64,000 nucleotides of DNA from the NCBI RefSeq assembly GCF_000485595.1, contig NW_014577217.1, positions 348,238 to 412,237 of the forward strand. Direction: 5' to 3'. Positions 46,605 to 58,300 of this stretch are shown piece by piece. Numbering within the stretch: the first letter of the stretch is position 1; every line of letters starts with the position of its first letter. Source of the stretch: Priapulus caudatus (taxonomy: Eukaryota; Priapulida; Priapulimorpha; Priapulimorphida; Priapulidae). The notes beneath the pieces were generated by a model. That model did no database searches. It saw only the letters and a list, made by a program, of their open reading frames with translations, and was not told the DNA's origin. A program made the translations under genes and the position numbers.

Positions 46605-48810
46605 TTAAACTTTTTGGACCTTTGATTCACTACCAATAGGATCTGTGCTTTGTCTCTTTTGGTGTTCACCTGTGCTCCGTGCTGCAATCTATAATTAAGA
46701 AGGTCGATACGTGAACCTTTACAAAATATATTGTATTTTTAAAACATAGTGGCAGATTATGCTTGCGTGACCCATAAGAATTATTTGAATCCAACCCCTT
46801 ACCTGCTCAGCTGGCATGGCATGCTTCCTGGTCCAGCTCTGTGCATTCTCAATGAAAAGTTGCCGATTGTACTTGAACTCTTCTGACTGTGAACACGTTA
46901 CATATAAACAAATCATGGCATGCATTTCAAGCAACCGTAATGCTATGTGTCACACTAAATCAACTCATATCTTGCCATTATCACTTAAAGTTAAAAAGTT
47001 GTCTAGTTCGACCCCATCATTCATTATGGCTCAGCAAGACAAGATTTCCCAGTGTAGAGATGCTAATTATACACAATTCACAATAGAGAACTCTGACTAA
47101 CGTAGCTACACTTGTTCTGATGCCAGGAAATCGGTACAACATGCTGTTGAAATCGGGTTGGTACAGAGTTGATGAAGGAACTAGCTATAGGGTTGGTATA
47201 GAGTTGATGAAGGAACTAGCTATAGGGTTGGTATAGAGTTGATGAAGGAACTAGCTATAGGGTTGGTATAGAGTTGATGGAGGAACTAGCTACAGGGGTG
47301 TATCCAGGATTTTTTCTGGGTGGGTCGTGATCATAATTTTTGGACCTTTCAACAATGAAATAACAGCAAGATGTGATTAAAATGTCATTACAATTTAATT
47401 AAAACCAAAAAATTTTGTTTCCAAAAAAAAATTGTCAGTTTTTTAAAACAAAAATTTGAAGTTTTTGATCATTTTTTTAACAAGTTTTCTGACTCAATTG
47501 AAAACAGTCTTTTGAACTGTTTATCTCGTCTTTGTCTTGATTTTGTCTTGTCTTTGTCTTTGTCTTTGTCAGTCTTTGTCTCTTTTTTTGAACTCAGTTT
47601 TTTTTAACAAAAAATGTGTTTAAAAAAAGGCTCAGTTTCAGAATTGCTGGAATTGGGATAGATTTGCGTCACGCATTGGCAAGGTCTTTGGACTCATTGC
47701 TGGTACCTGATCAATTATGCTTTTTCATTTATGTCATCGTGAAAAGGCCCTCGAAAAAAATGTCTTTGGAAAAAATGTGGACCTTTGAAATTTTTGGGGG
47801 GTCGTACGACCCTGACGACCCCCCTTGCATACACCCATGAGTATAGGGTTGGTATAGAGTTGATGGAGGAACTATAGCTATAGGGTTGGTATAGAGTTGA
47901 TGGAGGAACTATAGCTATAGGGTTGGTATAGAGTTGATGGAGGAATTAGCTATATTAGGATTCATGGAGAGAACAGACAGTTGAGAGTGCTGTTGGATTT
48001 AATGCACTTACAATCTCTGCCATGAGAGGGTCATCAGGATTTGGTTCTGCCATCAGCAGCTGGATGGATGTTAGCACAGTAGAGAGGTTCAACGAAGGTT
48101 TCCATGCCCCCTGCCAAAAAAAATTACCTGCAGTCAACAGGGGCAATATCTTTGAGGGCACTGGGTTCATATTGTACACCAATTATCAGCTAGAGAAGAA
48201 CTTGTACCGCTACTGGCTGTTACATACCTGAAAACAATGTACCAGTTATCCAAGCACTCATCGTTATAAGAATTTTGCTAGAAATTACCTTTGGTGGCAT
48301 CTTCAATATATCTAGACATATTCTTCCAGCTGTATCAATGTTAGGATGATAGATTGGTGTGGTGAACTGAATCTTTGGTGGCTCAAACGGATATCTGTTA
48401 TAAATGGTACGAACATTATTGGTATTTTGCAAACAATATATAACTTCAAGATTCATTATAATCTTCAGAAAAAAAGTCAAGCATAACTTAACGCACTTAT
48501 ATGACACAATATAATGATTAAAAATATATTTTACCTCTCCGGTACATTTATGGATAACTTGAACATTCCTTTAGCATATGGTGTATGTTCTCCTCCTATA
48601 ATCTCTAGAAGTGCGAAGAAAAGCATCACGTTAGCAAGCGAAGTAGTTTATAATGATCGATGAAAATTAACACAATATATTCAATTAATTAATATACTTA
48701 CGAGCCTCGAGAGTTTCCAGGCTGTCACCTATTGGCCAACATGAGATACCATGGGGTGGTCTATTTACAAACATCTCCAACTCTCGCTTCATTCGTGCTG
48801 CCCTCTGCAT
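46605..48810 (-). CDS. UBE2T: UBE2T-type E2 ubiquitin-conjugating enzyme
   Basis: Six exons on the minus strand: 48810-48702, 48604-48535, 48394-48289, 48110-48012, 46886-46803 and 46688-46605, giving 183 residues with all phases consistent. UBE2T works with the FANCL ligase to monoubiquitinate FANCD2/FANCI in DNA crosslink repair. The start codon gives [14 protein letters not shown], like human UBE2T. The UBC fold shows [11 protein letters not shown], the YHPN motif, the catalytic cysteine in [13 protein letters not shown], the UBE2T-like segment after it ([29 protein letters not shown]) and the helix [16 protein letters not shown]. The last exon is a short basic tail ([13 protein letters not shown] to SKVQKV), shorter than the vertebrate one. 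Its assignment rests on phase and position. Confidence 0.93.
47157..47955. repeat. ~35-bp minisatellite split by an insertion
   Basis: Units of TAGGGTTGGTATAGAGTTGA, then TGGAGGAACTAGCTA, lie at about 47157-47292 and continue at 47842-47955. The middle is occupied by a 547-bp element. Confidence 0.9.
47293..47839. mobile_element. hAT-like non-autonomous element inside a minisatellite
   Basis: Begins CAGGGGTGTATCCAGGATTT and ends TTGCATACACCCATG, so the tips are imperfect inverted repeats of the CAGGGGTGTATCCAGGA type. The flanking 5-8 bp are similar but not identical (AGCTA and AGTATA), which is weak support for a target duplication. The interior is T-rich with TTTGTCTTTGTC repeats and no transposase. 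Confidence 0.68.
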
Positions 48811-49479
48811 TCTGAGATCAGCACAATACTTCCAGTGGCATTCCAGTGAAACTCCAGGAAAACTGAAATGCATGATGTAGTGCGTACAAGGATGTGGAAA
48901 CATATATATATATATATATAAACATTAATATATACCCTACTCTTGTTGGGTTATATTATTGTAGATGTAGGCCTATATCAGTAACAGTAGTCAGTATATT
49001 ATATGATCCTACTCACTGTTTACATTAGTCGAAACACGAAAATCAACATTTCCGTGCCCTAGTTTTAACCTATGATTTATTAGGTGAAACTCAATAAAAA
49101 TGACATCAAAAGTAGCATTGCACATTCCACTTGCCCTCACACTTTACCTTGTGTCGATACCTCTTCTTATTATGTAGTTATAGCAAAAGTTATAACTTAT
49201 ATGTTTATATGCTCAGAGTATGTAAAAAACAAACGCCACCAGAAAACTCGCGAGATATTATCGGTGTCATAGATAATAGTTACATGCCGGCTTAATTTAT
49301 TGTGCCATACCAGAGCATATAAAATTATAAATCAAGTTGCTTTATATGCTCTAGCTGGCCTGGCCATACCATAGCATAGAGTAGCGCAAGGCATAAGCAA
49401 GGCCTATAAATAAACATGTTTATCTGTTTATCTAGTATAGGCCTTGCCATAGAGCGCGTGTAGACACATACCCAGTGCC

Positions 49480-49975
49480 ACGCACGCACGCACACACGTA
49501 CACACGCCCCCCCCCCACACACTACTCTCTCTCTCTCTCTCGTTCGCTCACACACACACACGCACGCACGCACGCGCGCGCACACACACACTTCTGTGCA
49601 CAAACACTAGGTAAAAAAATGGGGGGGCAAAAAGATGGCTAGGACAAAATTTTGGGAGCAAAATGATGGCAAGGAAAACGAAAAATGGGGGCAATAATGC
49701 GGCGTATAATAAGTATATCCGTCACTAATGGCGGAGTAGCCCCCCCCGAACACGACACACACACGCACGGAACTAACACACACACACAGCACAGACACAA
49801 CACACACACACCATCACACAACACACGCACGCGACACACGCGCGTGCACACACACACACAACACAAACACCACACGCACACACCGTGACACACACACACA
49901 CGACGACACACACAAACACACACACACACAAACACAACACACCACACACAGCACACACACACACACAAACACTAC
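49480..49975. repeat. AC/CACG-rich microsatellite cluster
   Basis: Two long AC-type tracts (about 49480-49600 and 49755-49970) separated by a G-rich segment. Cysteine/valine-rich frames on the minus strand are repeat artefacts. Confidence 0.92.
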
Positions 49976-50254
49976 ACTAATAATTCTCATAAAATGTTAT
50001 TTTATCAGTAAATTCAGTCTACCAGGCAACGTTTTTCAGCAGAACCTACAAAGACACTCACTACCGGCTCTCTAATTACCTCGATCCTTAATTGCTTCAC
50101 TTTATACTAGAACGCCCAGAACGCAAATACGCTTAGAACGCCCAACAGTTCTCTCTAAGTTTACCCGACTCCCAGCCCGACCCGGCTGCACGACTATTTC
50201 ACGTAGAAGAGCGAGAAGGTGAACTCGAGTTACTCGACGCTAGTTTTTTTTTTA

Positions 50255-50525
50255 GCTTATCTCACGCAGCCAGGTGCAGCTTGTAGAATATGGCAATTTG
50301 GTTATGTAGCGTCATGGTGAGAAAAGCCATAACGTCGCAAAATTTTTAGGTCACAGGTCAGAGGGCAGTTTGGCAAAGGACATATTTTGAGACATTCTCT
50401 GAGGGACATCCATGGTCTGACGGACAAAAGTAAAAAAAAAACTTTTATGTTCCAGTGGTGTGCGAACATTACCGTAAAGAAGAGGGTTAAACATTGATGT
50501 TACTGTTAACAAAGACAGGCTTGAC
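50255..50525. repeat. Degenerate copy of repeat family 1
   Basis: Shares TTTTTTAGCTTATCTCA, CAGCTTGTAGAAT, GGTCACAGGTCAGAGGGCAG and AGAAGAGGGTTAAACATTGA with the copy at 41985-42590, with internal deletions. Confidence 0.65.
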
Positions 50526-50792
50526 GTACGTATACGGTCTTGATATTCGGGACGTGTGGGGGGGGGGAGCAATCCAAAAAGACATGGAAGGTCAAAACTG
50601 GATGTCAACGGTCAAAGATTATAAAATGGGGAAGGAAGGGGTGAATATTGCCCCTAACTATAGAACCCATGTTGGGGAAATACGGAATTGGGGCACAAAT
50701 GTGGAGGTCACAGGTGTGTCAGAGATTTCAAACATTTCTGGAGGATATGGTTTGACACGCGCATGCGGAATATACACAAGCATTCATGCATT

Positions 50793-50840
50793 CAGGGGTG
50801 AATAATGACAAATATTTGTCAATATTAACCCCGGATGCAT
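50793..50840. repeat. Small palindromic repeat (CAGGGGTGAATAATGACA type)
   Basis: CAGGGGTGAATAATGACAAA is followed by TTTGTCAATATTAACCCC. Related hairpins lie near 15565-15670, 21252-21308 and 22628-22722. Confidence 0.6.
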
Positions 50841-51344
50841 TTTGTACGCGCATACAGACTTGGAACTTTAGTAATCAGCAAGTCTTTGTACGCAGCACTA
50901 GGGGGGAGAGGGCAGCTGTGTACACTGACCAGACCTTTCATTGTTTTCTCCAGCTGCGTGTTGCGTCAAAGCAAAAACTCGCCCACACACACGCACGCAA
51001 GCACGCACGTACGCACGCACGCACGCACGGGCAACGCACAGACACACAACTGGGGATTCAGGGGGGGGGGGATTGGGTGCTTAGCCACACTCTGTGTTGA
51101 CTAACATATTAGCACAAGTAACCAATTAATTATCTGCCAAGTATATATAGTCGCGCGCTGTGCATGGGCGTAAATTATGTTAATTGAGTGGCAAGCAGTT
51201 ACAAGCGTGTTGGCACGTTTTTCAGCAATTCCAAGAAAGAGTTTTGGCTGTCGCCCTCATCCAGCGTGGTCAACCTACATATCAAGTAATACCGCCGCCC
51301 CCTGTACATCAATCAATGCGCGCTGCAGCGGCAATAATTGTTTC

Positions 51345-51485
51345 TAGCTACAAGAGGCGCAGACGTCTGGGCTCATCTGGGTGCTGTGCTACGGTTATGA
51401 CGTACAATTTCCAGTAGTGCGTATGACAGCATGTTGTTAGGCCAAGATATGGAGAATATCGCAGTTGCGTACACATCATTGTTTA
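51345..51485. repeat. Repeat family 2, second copy
   Basis: Contains GGGCTCATCTGGGTGCTGTG, CTACGGTTATGACGTACAAT and CGCAGTTGCGTACACATCAT, inverted relative to the copy at 43213-43372. Confidence 0.75.
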
Positions 51486-52889
51486 GGACACCTGCACTAT
51501 GCTCCGCCATGCGATTTTGTTTAATTTTATTAAATGATACTTGCGTTTCACTTCGAATTTGTGTATAGATTCAGCATCTATGTTTATCTATCTGATAAAA
51601 GATTTTTTCAAATATGAGCATGGATCTCGGCCAAGTATTATTAGAGGGGGCGGAGTCTTCTCGCCTTCCTCCCGCTGCTGCGCACTTAAGCTCCCTTGCT
51701 CTCATTCCCCCTTTACCTCCGATGCTCCCCTCTCCCTGCCTTCGACGCTCTCTCCCCCTGCGCATCCACCTCATCCGCTTTTGCTACACATCTCGCACGA
51801 CGTAATTGTACCCGTTCGCCGCAATACACACCGTATAGGTTTTCCTGTCCGCGTACTGCAATTACTACTCTCTTCTCTTCTCTTTATCTAGGGGGGGAAC
51901 GGGTATTGTTTGAGGACGCGGGATTGGGCATTTTATAATTACTGGAACTGGAAATGTCAGATAAATTTTCGTGATACGGAATAGAGTCCATCGTGACGTG
52001 GGAAAACTCATCTAAAGATTGTTGGGATGCTGAAAATTGTGTCAATTCGTTGGAATTTCAATTTTGCGTAATATTTTTTAAATATTTTTTTTTTAATTTT
52101 TTTTATTAATTATGGGCAGATAATATACTATGTAAATATTAGTATTTTATGTAGTGGTTGAAAACTAAAGCTCTGATTTCTCTGAATAGTCTTACAGTAA
52201 TTTCCTGAAGCTGGATTGGGACTTTTTATTTTACTGGGAACTGGATATGGGTGTTTTTTGGCTGAAAAGTGGGAATTGTACCCCCCGTTCGCCCCTCATC
52301 TTAAGACTTTCTCTCTCTTAATTATATAAAAAAAAATAAAACCCGGCGATGATGCTTTTATGTCTGCCTCATAATGCTTTCTTCGCTATGGCCTGAGTGT
52401 AAGGCCGTCATAGAAAAGTCTAATATATAGTTGTCTTAATATTTCTATGGTAACAGCTTTATGTTCGCAGCAAAGCTGGTAAATGGATTACGCACGCAAA
52501 GATTAATGATATATGTTAAGATTGCAAGATGGAGAAGTAAATATTTATATATTATATGGTAGGCTAGTTATTATTATTTCGTTAACAGTTACATAAGAAT
52601 AAAATCTAATTTAAATAGGCTATAGTTTTGGTGAAGAATGGCGCGTGAAAGGTGATAATCATATCAAAAGATGGCTATCGTCTGAAATGCCACGTTAGGT
52701 ACAGGCTAAAATCCAAGTAAGTATATTCAGAGCAGTTGCTCAGCTGTGAGTTAACAGGTGGCATTGCAGGTTGGCGCAGACACAATTAGTGATTAGAGAG
52801 GGCGTGCCAAGCCAGGCTGGCTGTGTTTGTTGCCTGCATGCCGAGCATTCACTGATTCATCATTTAGCTTCAGGCCCTAGGGGGCACGG

Positions 52890-53640
52890 GTGGTAATAGA
52901 CACTTGTTTAGAGAAATTCATATGATTTTAGGAGGCTAAACGCTTGTTCAACAAACATTTGCTTTGGCAATTAATCTGTGCAGACTGTAGCCTCACATGA
53001 CAGGCAGGTTGGGCTTTAATAATAGCAAAAGGGGCAGTTCAGTCTTTGTTAACATCAACAAATGCAAGTGTTTAACCCTCCTCTTGAGGGTCAAAAGGTT
53101 ATCCGACATGTACTCTATGCGCATGTCAGTGGAAAGCATACTTCATGGTCTTTCATAAAGCTCATAAAAATGCTTAGGTTCACCGCTGAAACAAAAAGTT
53201 TTGCTCACATCGGCTCGCGTCACATATGTCCTCAGAAAATGTCTAAGAATTCCCTGTGCCGCATTGACCTGTGACGCTCCAATTTCAGCACGGTGATGGC
53301 TTTTCTACATGATGCTATCACACAACTATACGCGAGCCTAGTCGAGCGTTTATAGATTTGTGCGCATATTGCTGCATTCTCGCTATATCTTAGAGTAAGG
53401 GAGTGATCTTCCCTTCTTCTTACAGCTCTTGACCTTTAGACGCTTTGACCCCCAGCTTCGACATCCTAACTCGTTTTCGGATTACCCCCCCACGTCCTGA
53501 ATATCGTGACCGTACGTCGAGCGGTTAAGATTTGTGCCCAACTGTTGACGGACGGACGGACGGACGCTCGGACGGACGGACGATCATGCGATTCTACAAG
53601 CTGCATCTGACTATATCAGATGAGCTAAAAAGAGAACTGT
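52890..53640. repeat. Repeat family 1, long copy
   Basis: The left part (CTTGTTCAACAAACATTTGC, TAATAATAGCAAAAGG, GCAGTTCAGTC) is shared only with 62930-63660. The right part is the common core, ending GACGGACGGACGG, CATGCGATTCTACAAGCTGC and TCAGATGAGCTAAAAA. Confidence 0.85.
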
Positions 53641-55346
53641 CGTAGTCAGAATGAAGGCTGTATATGGCTCAAAAGTGCCTCAAACACCATCTCCTGCTAT
53701 CTACATTTTCAAAATTTCCGAGGGGAGGCCCCCTATAACCCCCGTCTGTTTTCCACCCACTCATGGAAATCCTGGATGCGCCACTTCAGATATCGTGTAA
53801 GAAATACAGCAATGTAATATTTACACATACGTACGCATTTATTAATGAAATAATTGTCAATAAAACTAAATCAAACACAACCCAATCATTTGAAATTATA
53901 TAAAAAGGAGAGATACACATATGTATCTAGATATCCTGCTAGGAAGTTTTCTTAGGAAAGGTGGGATGAGAATGTTTCATTACACTGCAAAAATAAATCT
54001 ATTCTTTAGATGATTGGTAAACATGATAAATATGAAACATCCGTGTTTATATAACTATGGATACAATAGTAAGTACGAGCTTGTGTAAGTTATTGATAAT
54101 GATATTAAATCGTGTAATCTTATGAAAATTTAGAGCTGGAATGCATGAGTCAGAAAGAACGTAGAAGATGACGTAGATAAAATAAACAGTTGGCCCGAAA
54201 TTCGATTAATTATACGTTATACTCACTCAAGATCAATAAAAAGTAGACTATGTAGCTTAGTAATATGATAACATGACAACACCACGAAAAGAATACACAA
54301 TATAAGTAATACTGTTATGGCGCTATACACTAAAACAAACATGGAAATAAATAATTTAAAACTTGATTGGCTTATATTATAATCCTAAACATAGATGTAA
54401 TACTGTATATTATCTACTCAACCAAAACCTATTGCATAACAGTGATATGAATGACCTACGTTGCTTCAATACTCATTGCACGTTTGATACAACCAAAAAT
54501 TTGACTCACTCTTACTCTACGGAGACATGAGATTACATTACTCTACACTCGAGAGGAACATTCTAATACAGTTGCAATTAGAGTAAAATCAAGACTTCTC
54601 GTGGCACCAAAACACTTTCGAGGCACTAGGTGGCAATAGGCAGTATGTGGACTTGATAATAACTGCAGCAATGAAAGCAGTATTTTTTCCCAGAGGAAAA
54701 AGATAAAAAATCTAACTAAAAACAATGTCTACAACCATTTCTCAATTAATAGGATTATATGCAAATATTATGCAGTAAAATGCATTCGCTAGATTGATAT
54801 ATGTTGTTACAATTCATAAATATATAATAATAAGGAAACCAAAGAGTCACCGATCACAGTGCGGCCAGTATGGACAACTTCTTTTTAAGTAGTGGTAGTA
54901 TGTGAAGTAGAGGTTAATCACACACCAGCTCTATGTGATCTGATTTCAATAAAAAGAAATGTAACAGTAATTAAAACTTTCATCCCCTGTCATTTAATGA
55001 ATGTTTCCTTTAGCTTTCAAATGTTTGGTTAAAAAACACACACACTAATGACTTATAGCATCACTAAACCAGACGTATTTACATAACATTTCGAGGCAGC
55101 TGTTTAATAAAAATATCACATGAAAATCACAATAGTCGCACCCTTAATTCGCGACGTATGCTTCGATGGATTAACAAAGTTCTGGTCATCGTACATCAAC
55201 GGTGTCGCATATCTCTACTAAGAATGTCATCTAGATCTGCATCACTGCTAGAATGGGAATGAATGAGAATAAATCACCAATTGCTTCCTCACGTCAGCAA
55301 TTTTGATTCGCATATCTATCCATTGCCAGTAAGACGTAGAGTCCAT

Positions 55347-58300
55347 CTATAGCGTCTTAAAATTGTGCGACGACATGTGTGGGTGTCCTTTCTCTTTCCG
55401 AGACAGCTTCTTGAGTCCTGCCAGTGTAAAGATGCTCGCATGCTTAAACGACCGGGAATCCGAATTAATCCCACTTGGCTTGCTAACTGGAGTGACAGGC
55501 AGACTGACTGATGTGCTGGTGACTGGCTTAGCATCCACGGTATCCTTGGCTGGTGATACAACTCCTAAAATAGAAGCATGCTTGTCTAACGTGTTCACAG
55601 AAAATGCTCACAGATAGTGCATATCTCAATTAGTATTGGAATACCATTGCAATTTTATCACAAAAAAATTAGTACTTCTACTACTAAAACTCATGAGTAA
55701 CTCATCCATGAGTGTTATAACATTTTGTGTACAGAGACCACCATAATGAATAGCAAAAGATTACTCTATGTGTCTATAGTCATTTCTGATTCAACACAGG
55801 GCATGGCCATTTTTAAAACATGAATGGATATCATGATGGCCATGCGAAAGATTCTGCAATATTGATGGCATCTTTGGATTTTTTTCATATCAAATGTGAT
55901 GACATCTCCAGCTTCTGGTATCTATAGTAATCATGTGAAATTGTGCTTAGTATTTACATTGATATCTCACACGAGACTCACTTGATCAGCTCCAGTAATG
56001 ACATGTAGATATATCTTAACACATAATGGCATTCTCATGTGCTTGACAATCAGAAGCACGATGTCAGGAACATCATAAATAGTTATGACAAACAACTAAC
56101 ATGAGTCCAAAATGTCATAATTATTGCACAACACTCCATTTTAAAAGTTATATTTTTGATTTAGGATGTCATGACAACTTACGATGATTCTGACAACAAA
56201 GACCAGGATGACACCTCTGGATTTGCTCAGCAAATGCTTACGTTAACGTATGCGTAGAGATCACGATAACATCTTGAGATTGTCAAAGAAATAGTGATTA
56301 CTACCTCTATGCAGAATAAACAATTATGATGACATCAGGAGGATTGTCAAGTAGCAGTGACGATGTATAGAACCCCGTCGGCTTCGTGATATTACTCATG
56401 GCTTGATCAGCAACAATGAGAACATGTACTGAACAAGACCTTTACAGGATACGTGGTGACACTTCACAACGAGATTAAATGCTAAAATACACTAATTATT
56501 CTTACTGATAATAAGGACATCTCCGCAGGCCTTCAGCAGGTCAATAACCTCATTGTGTCGAGACCACTTTGTATCAGTTTCTGCGACTCCCACTATTCGA
56601 TCCCCTGTTTTGAGGCCTCCAAACTGTGTGAAAAATGTAGATATTTATTACAAGTTTGACAGATTTTTACCGTCATGAAATCATCTGTGCCAGTTATCCT
56701 AACTCAGCAAATTTCAGGCGCTTCCTATCACAATGACGAGTGTTGCTACCCATTATTTCTAAGTAACAATTCAGCATACATATGAATAATGCATGATATT
56801 ACCAGAATTACTCTCTAATATCATGCACTTCTAATACGAACAAGAGCCGCAGAGCGTCTGGGCTCATCTGAGGTCTGTTGCTACGGTTATAAACGAAACA
56901 TTTAAGTCGTGCGTAGTGACACCTTTGTTAGGCGCAGATATGCAGATACGCAGTTGCGTACACATCATTTCAGCAACCTTCTGCATTCTGCATACCTCCC
57001 AAATCCCATTGGTTGATACAAATCGCGTGCCTGAAACTCCAACCCTAACCCTAACCCTATTAAAAAAAATAATAATTTAATTGTTGTAAAAATTATTTGT
57101 TGTTATGAAATTGTTGTAAATAAATCATGTAAATATTTACCTTAATTAGAAAGAAATAGTTAAATTTATAAAGATAGAAAAATACAGAAAACAGGTAAAT
57201 AATAAAAAATCTGATGGGATTCGATCCAAGGACCTTTGAGCCGTAATCCTGTGCTGTAGCCGTTCGGCTATCAAGGCATATTGGCTTTCCAGATTATGGA
57301 TGTGCCATGAATATGAGAACACTGTGACATCATTGAGGCAGTTCAGGAATCCATGTTTAACCCTCCTCTTGAGGGTCAAAAGGTTATCCGACACTTACTC
57401 TTCGCATGTCAGCAGAAAGTACATTTCATGGTCCTTTCAATAAAGCCATAAAAATGCTAGGTCACCGCTGAAACAAAAAAGTTTTTCAATCGCTCCGTCA
57501 GACCATGTCCTCAGAAAATGTCTAAAATCTGCCCTGTGCCCCATTAACCTTTGACCTGTGACCTCCAATTTCGGCACAGTGATGGCTTTTCCTACCATGA
57601 TGCTATACACCGACTATCACGAGCCTAGGTCGAGCCGTTTAGATTTGTGCCGCAATTCTGCATATTTCCTCCCTATACCTAAAGTTAAGGAGAGAATGTT
57701 CCCCCTTCTTTTACACCTCTTGACCTTTGACCTTTGACACCCCCCCCACCCAGCTTCGACATACCAACTCGTTTTCGGATCACCCCGCCACGTCCCGAAT
57801 ATCGTGACCGTACGTCGAGCCGTTTAGATTTGTGCCCAACTGTTGACAGACACACGGACGCACGGACGCACGCACACACGGACGGACGCACGCTCATGCG
57901 ATTCTACAAGCTGCATCTGACTATGTCAGACGAGCTAAAAATGAGAATACATATTAAAACATACCTGTGATCCAAATATAAATGTTAATTTAGGATACAA
58001 GAGATTGAGGTACTTACGTCTGCTATTCCACCAACATCCACACTTGACAGATGCACAGGAGAGCTCTTGACAACGCTGAAGCCAAAGTTTTGGTCGGCTG
58101 TCTCCCGACTCAAAATCACAGTCCTGGGTTCAGACCAGCTATTGGTTGCATTGAAGAGCAGTAACGGACCCTGGTCGGAAAGCAGCAGAAAATGAAACAA
58201 GTTCAAGACTATGATGTCTAAAGAATTAGGATTTGCAGGTTCCTTGCATGAACCAGATGTGTTTTGAAGCATTGTAATTTGGAGTCTGCTTTCTATATTC

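Larger units (their letters stand above)
48811..55346. other. Intergenic region between UBE2T and rhophilin
   Basis: I see no gene in these 6.5 kb. It holds an (AC)n/(CACG)n region at about 49480-49975, a degenerate family 1 copy at 50255-50525, a small hairpin at 50793-50840, a family 2 copy at 51345-51485 and a family 1 copy at 52890-53640. From about 53.7 to 55.3 kb it is AT-rich and may contain the rhophilin 3' untranslated region. Confidence 0.55.

Noticed and set aside
46719-46934. UBE2T ending in [15 protein letters not shown]
   Set aside because: That tail is intron read-through beyond a GTAAGG donor at 46802; the exon at 46688-46605 gives a better in-phase end.
50494-50805. 103-residue plus-strand open frame as a gene
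   Set aside because: It lies in and beside a degenerate family 1 repeat and shows no domain or splice context.
51541-51938. Open frames of 60-116 residues on both strands around 51.6-51.9 kb
   Set aside because: The frames overlap each other on opposite strands in a CT-rich tract with no recognisable motif.
57210-57300. Functional tRNA gene on the minus strand
   Set aside because: A- and B-box-like sequences exist, but the acceptor stem does not close and the head continues into a repeated AT-rich body found elsewhere.
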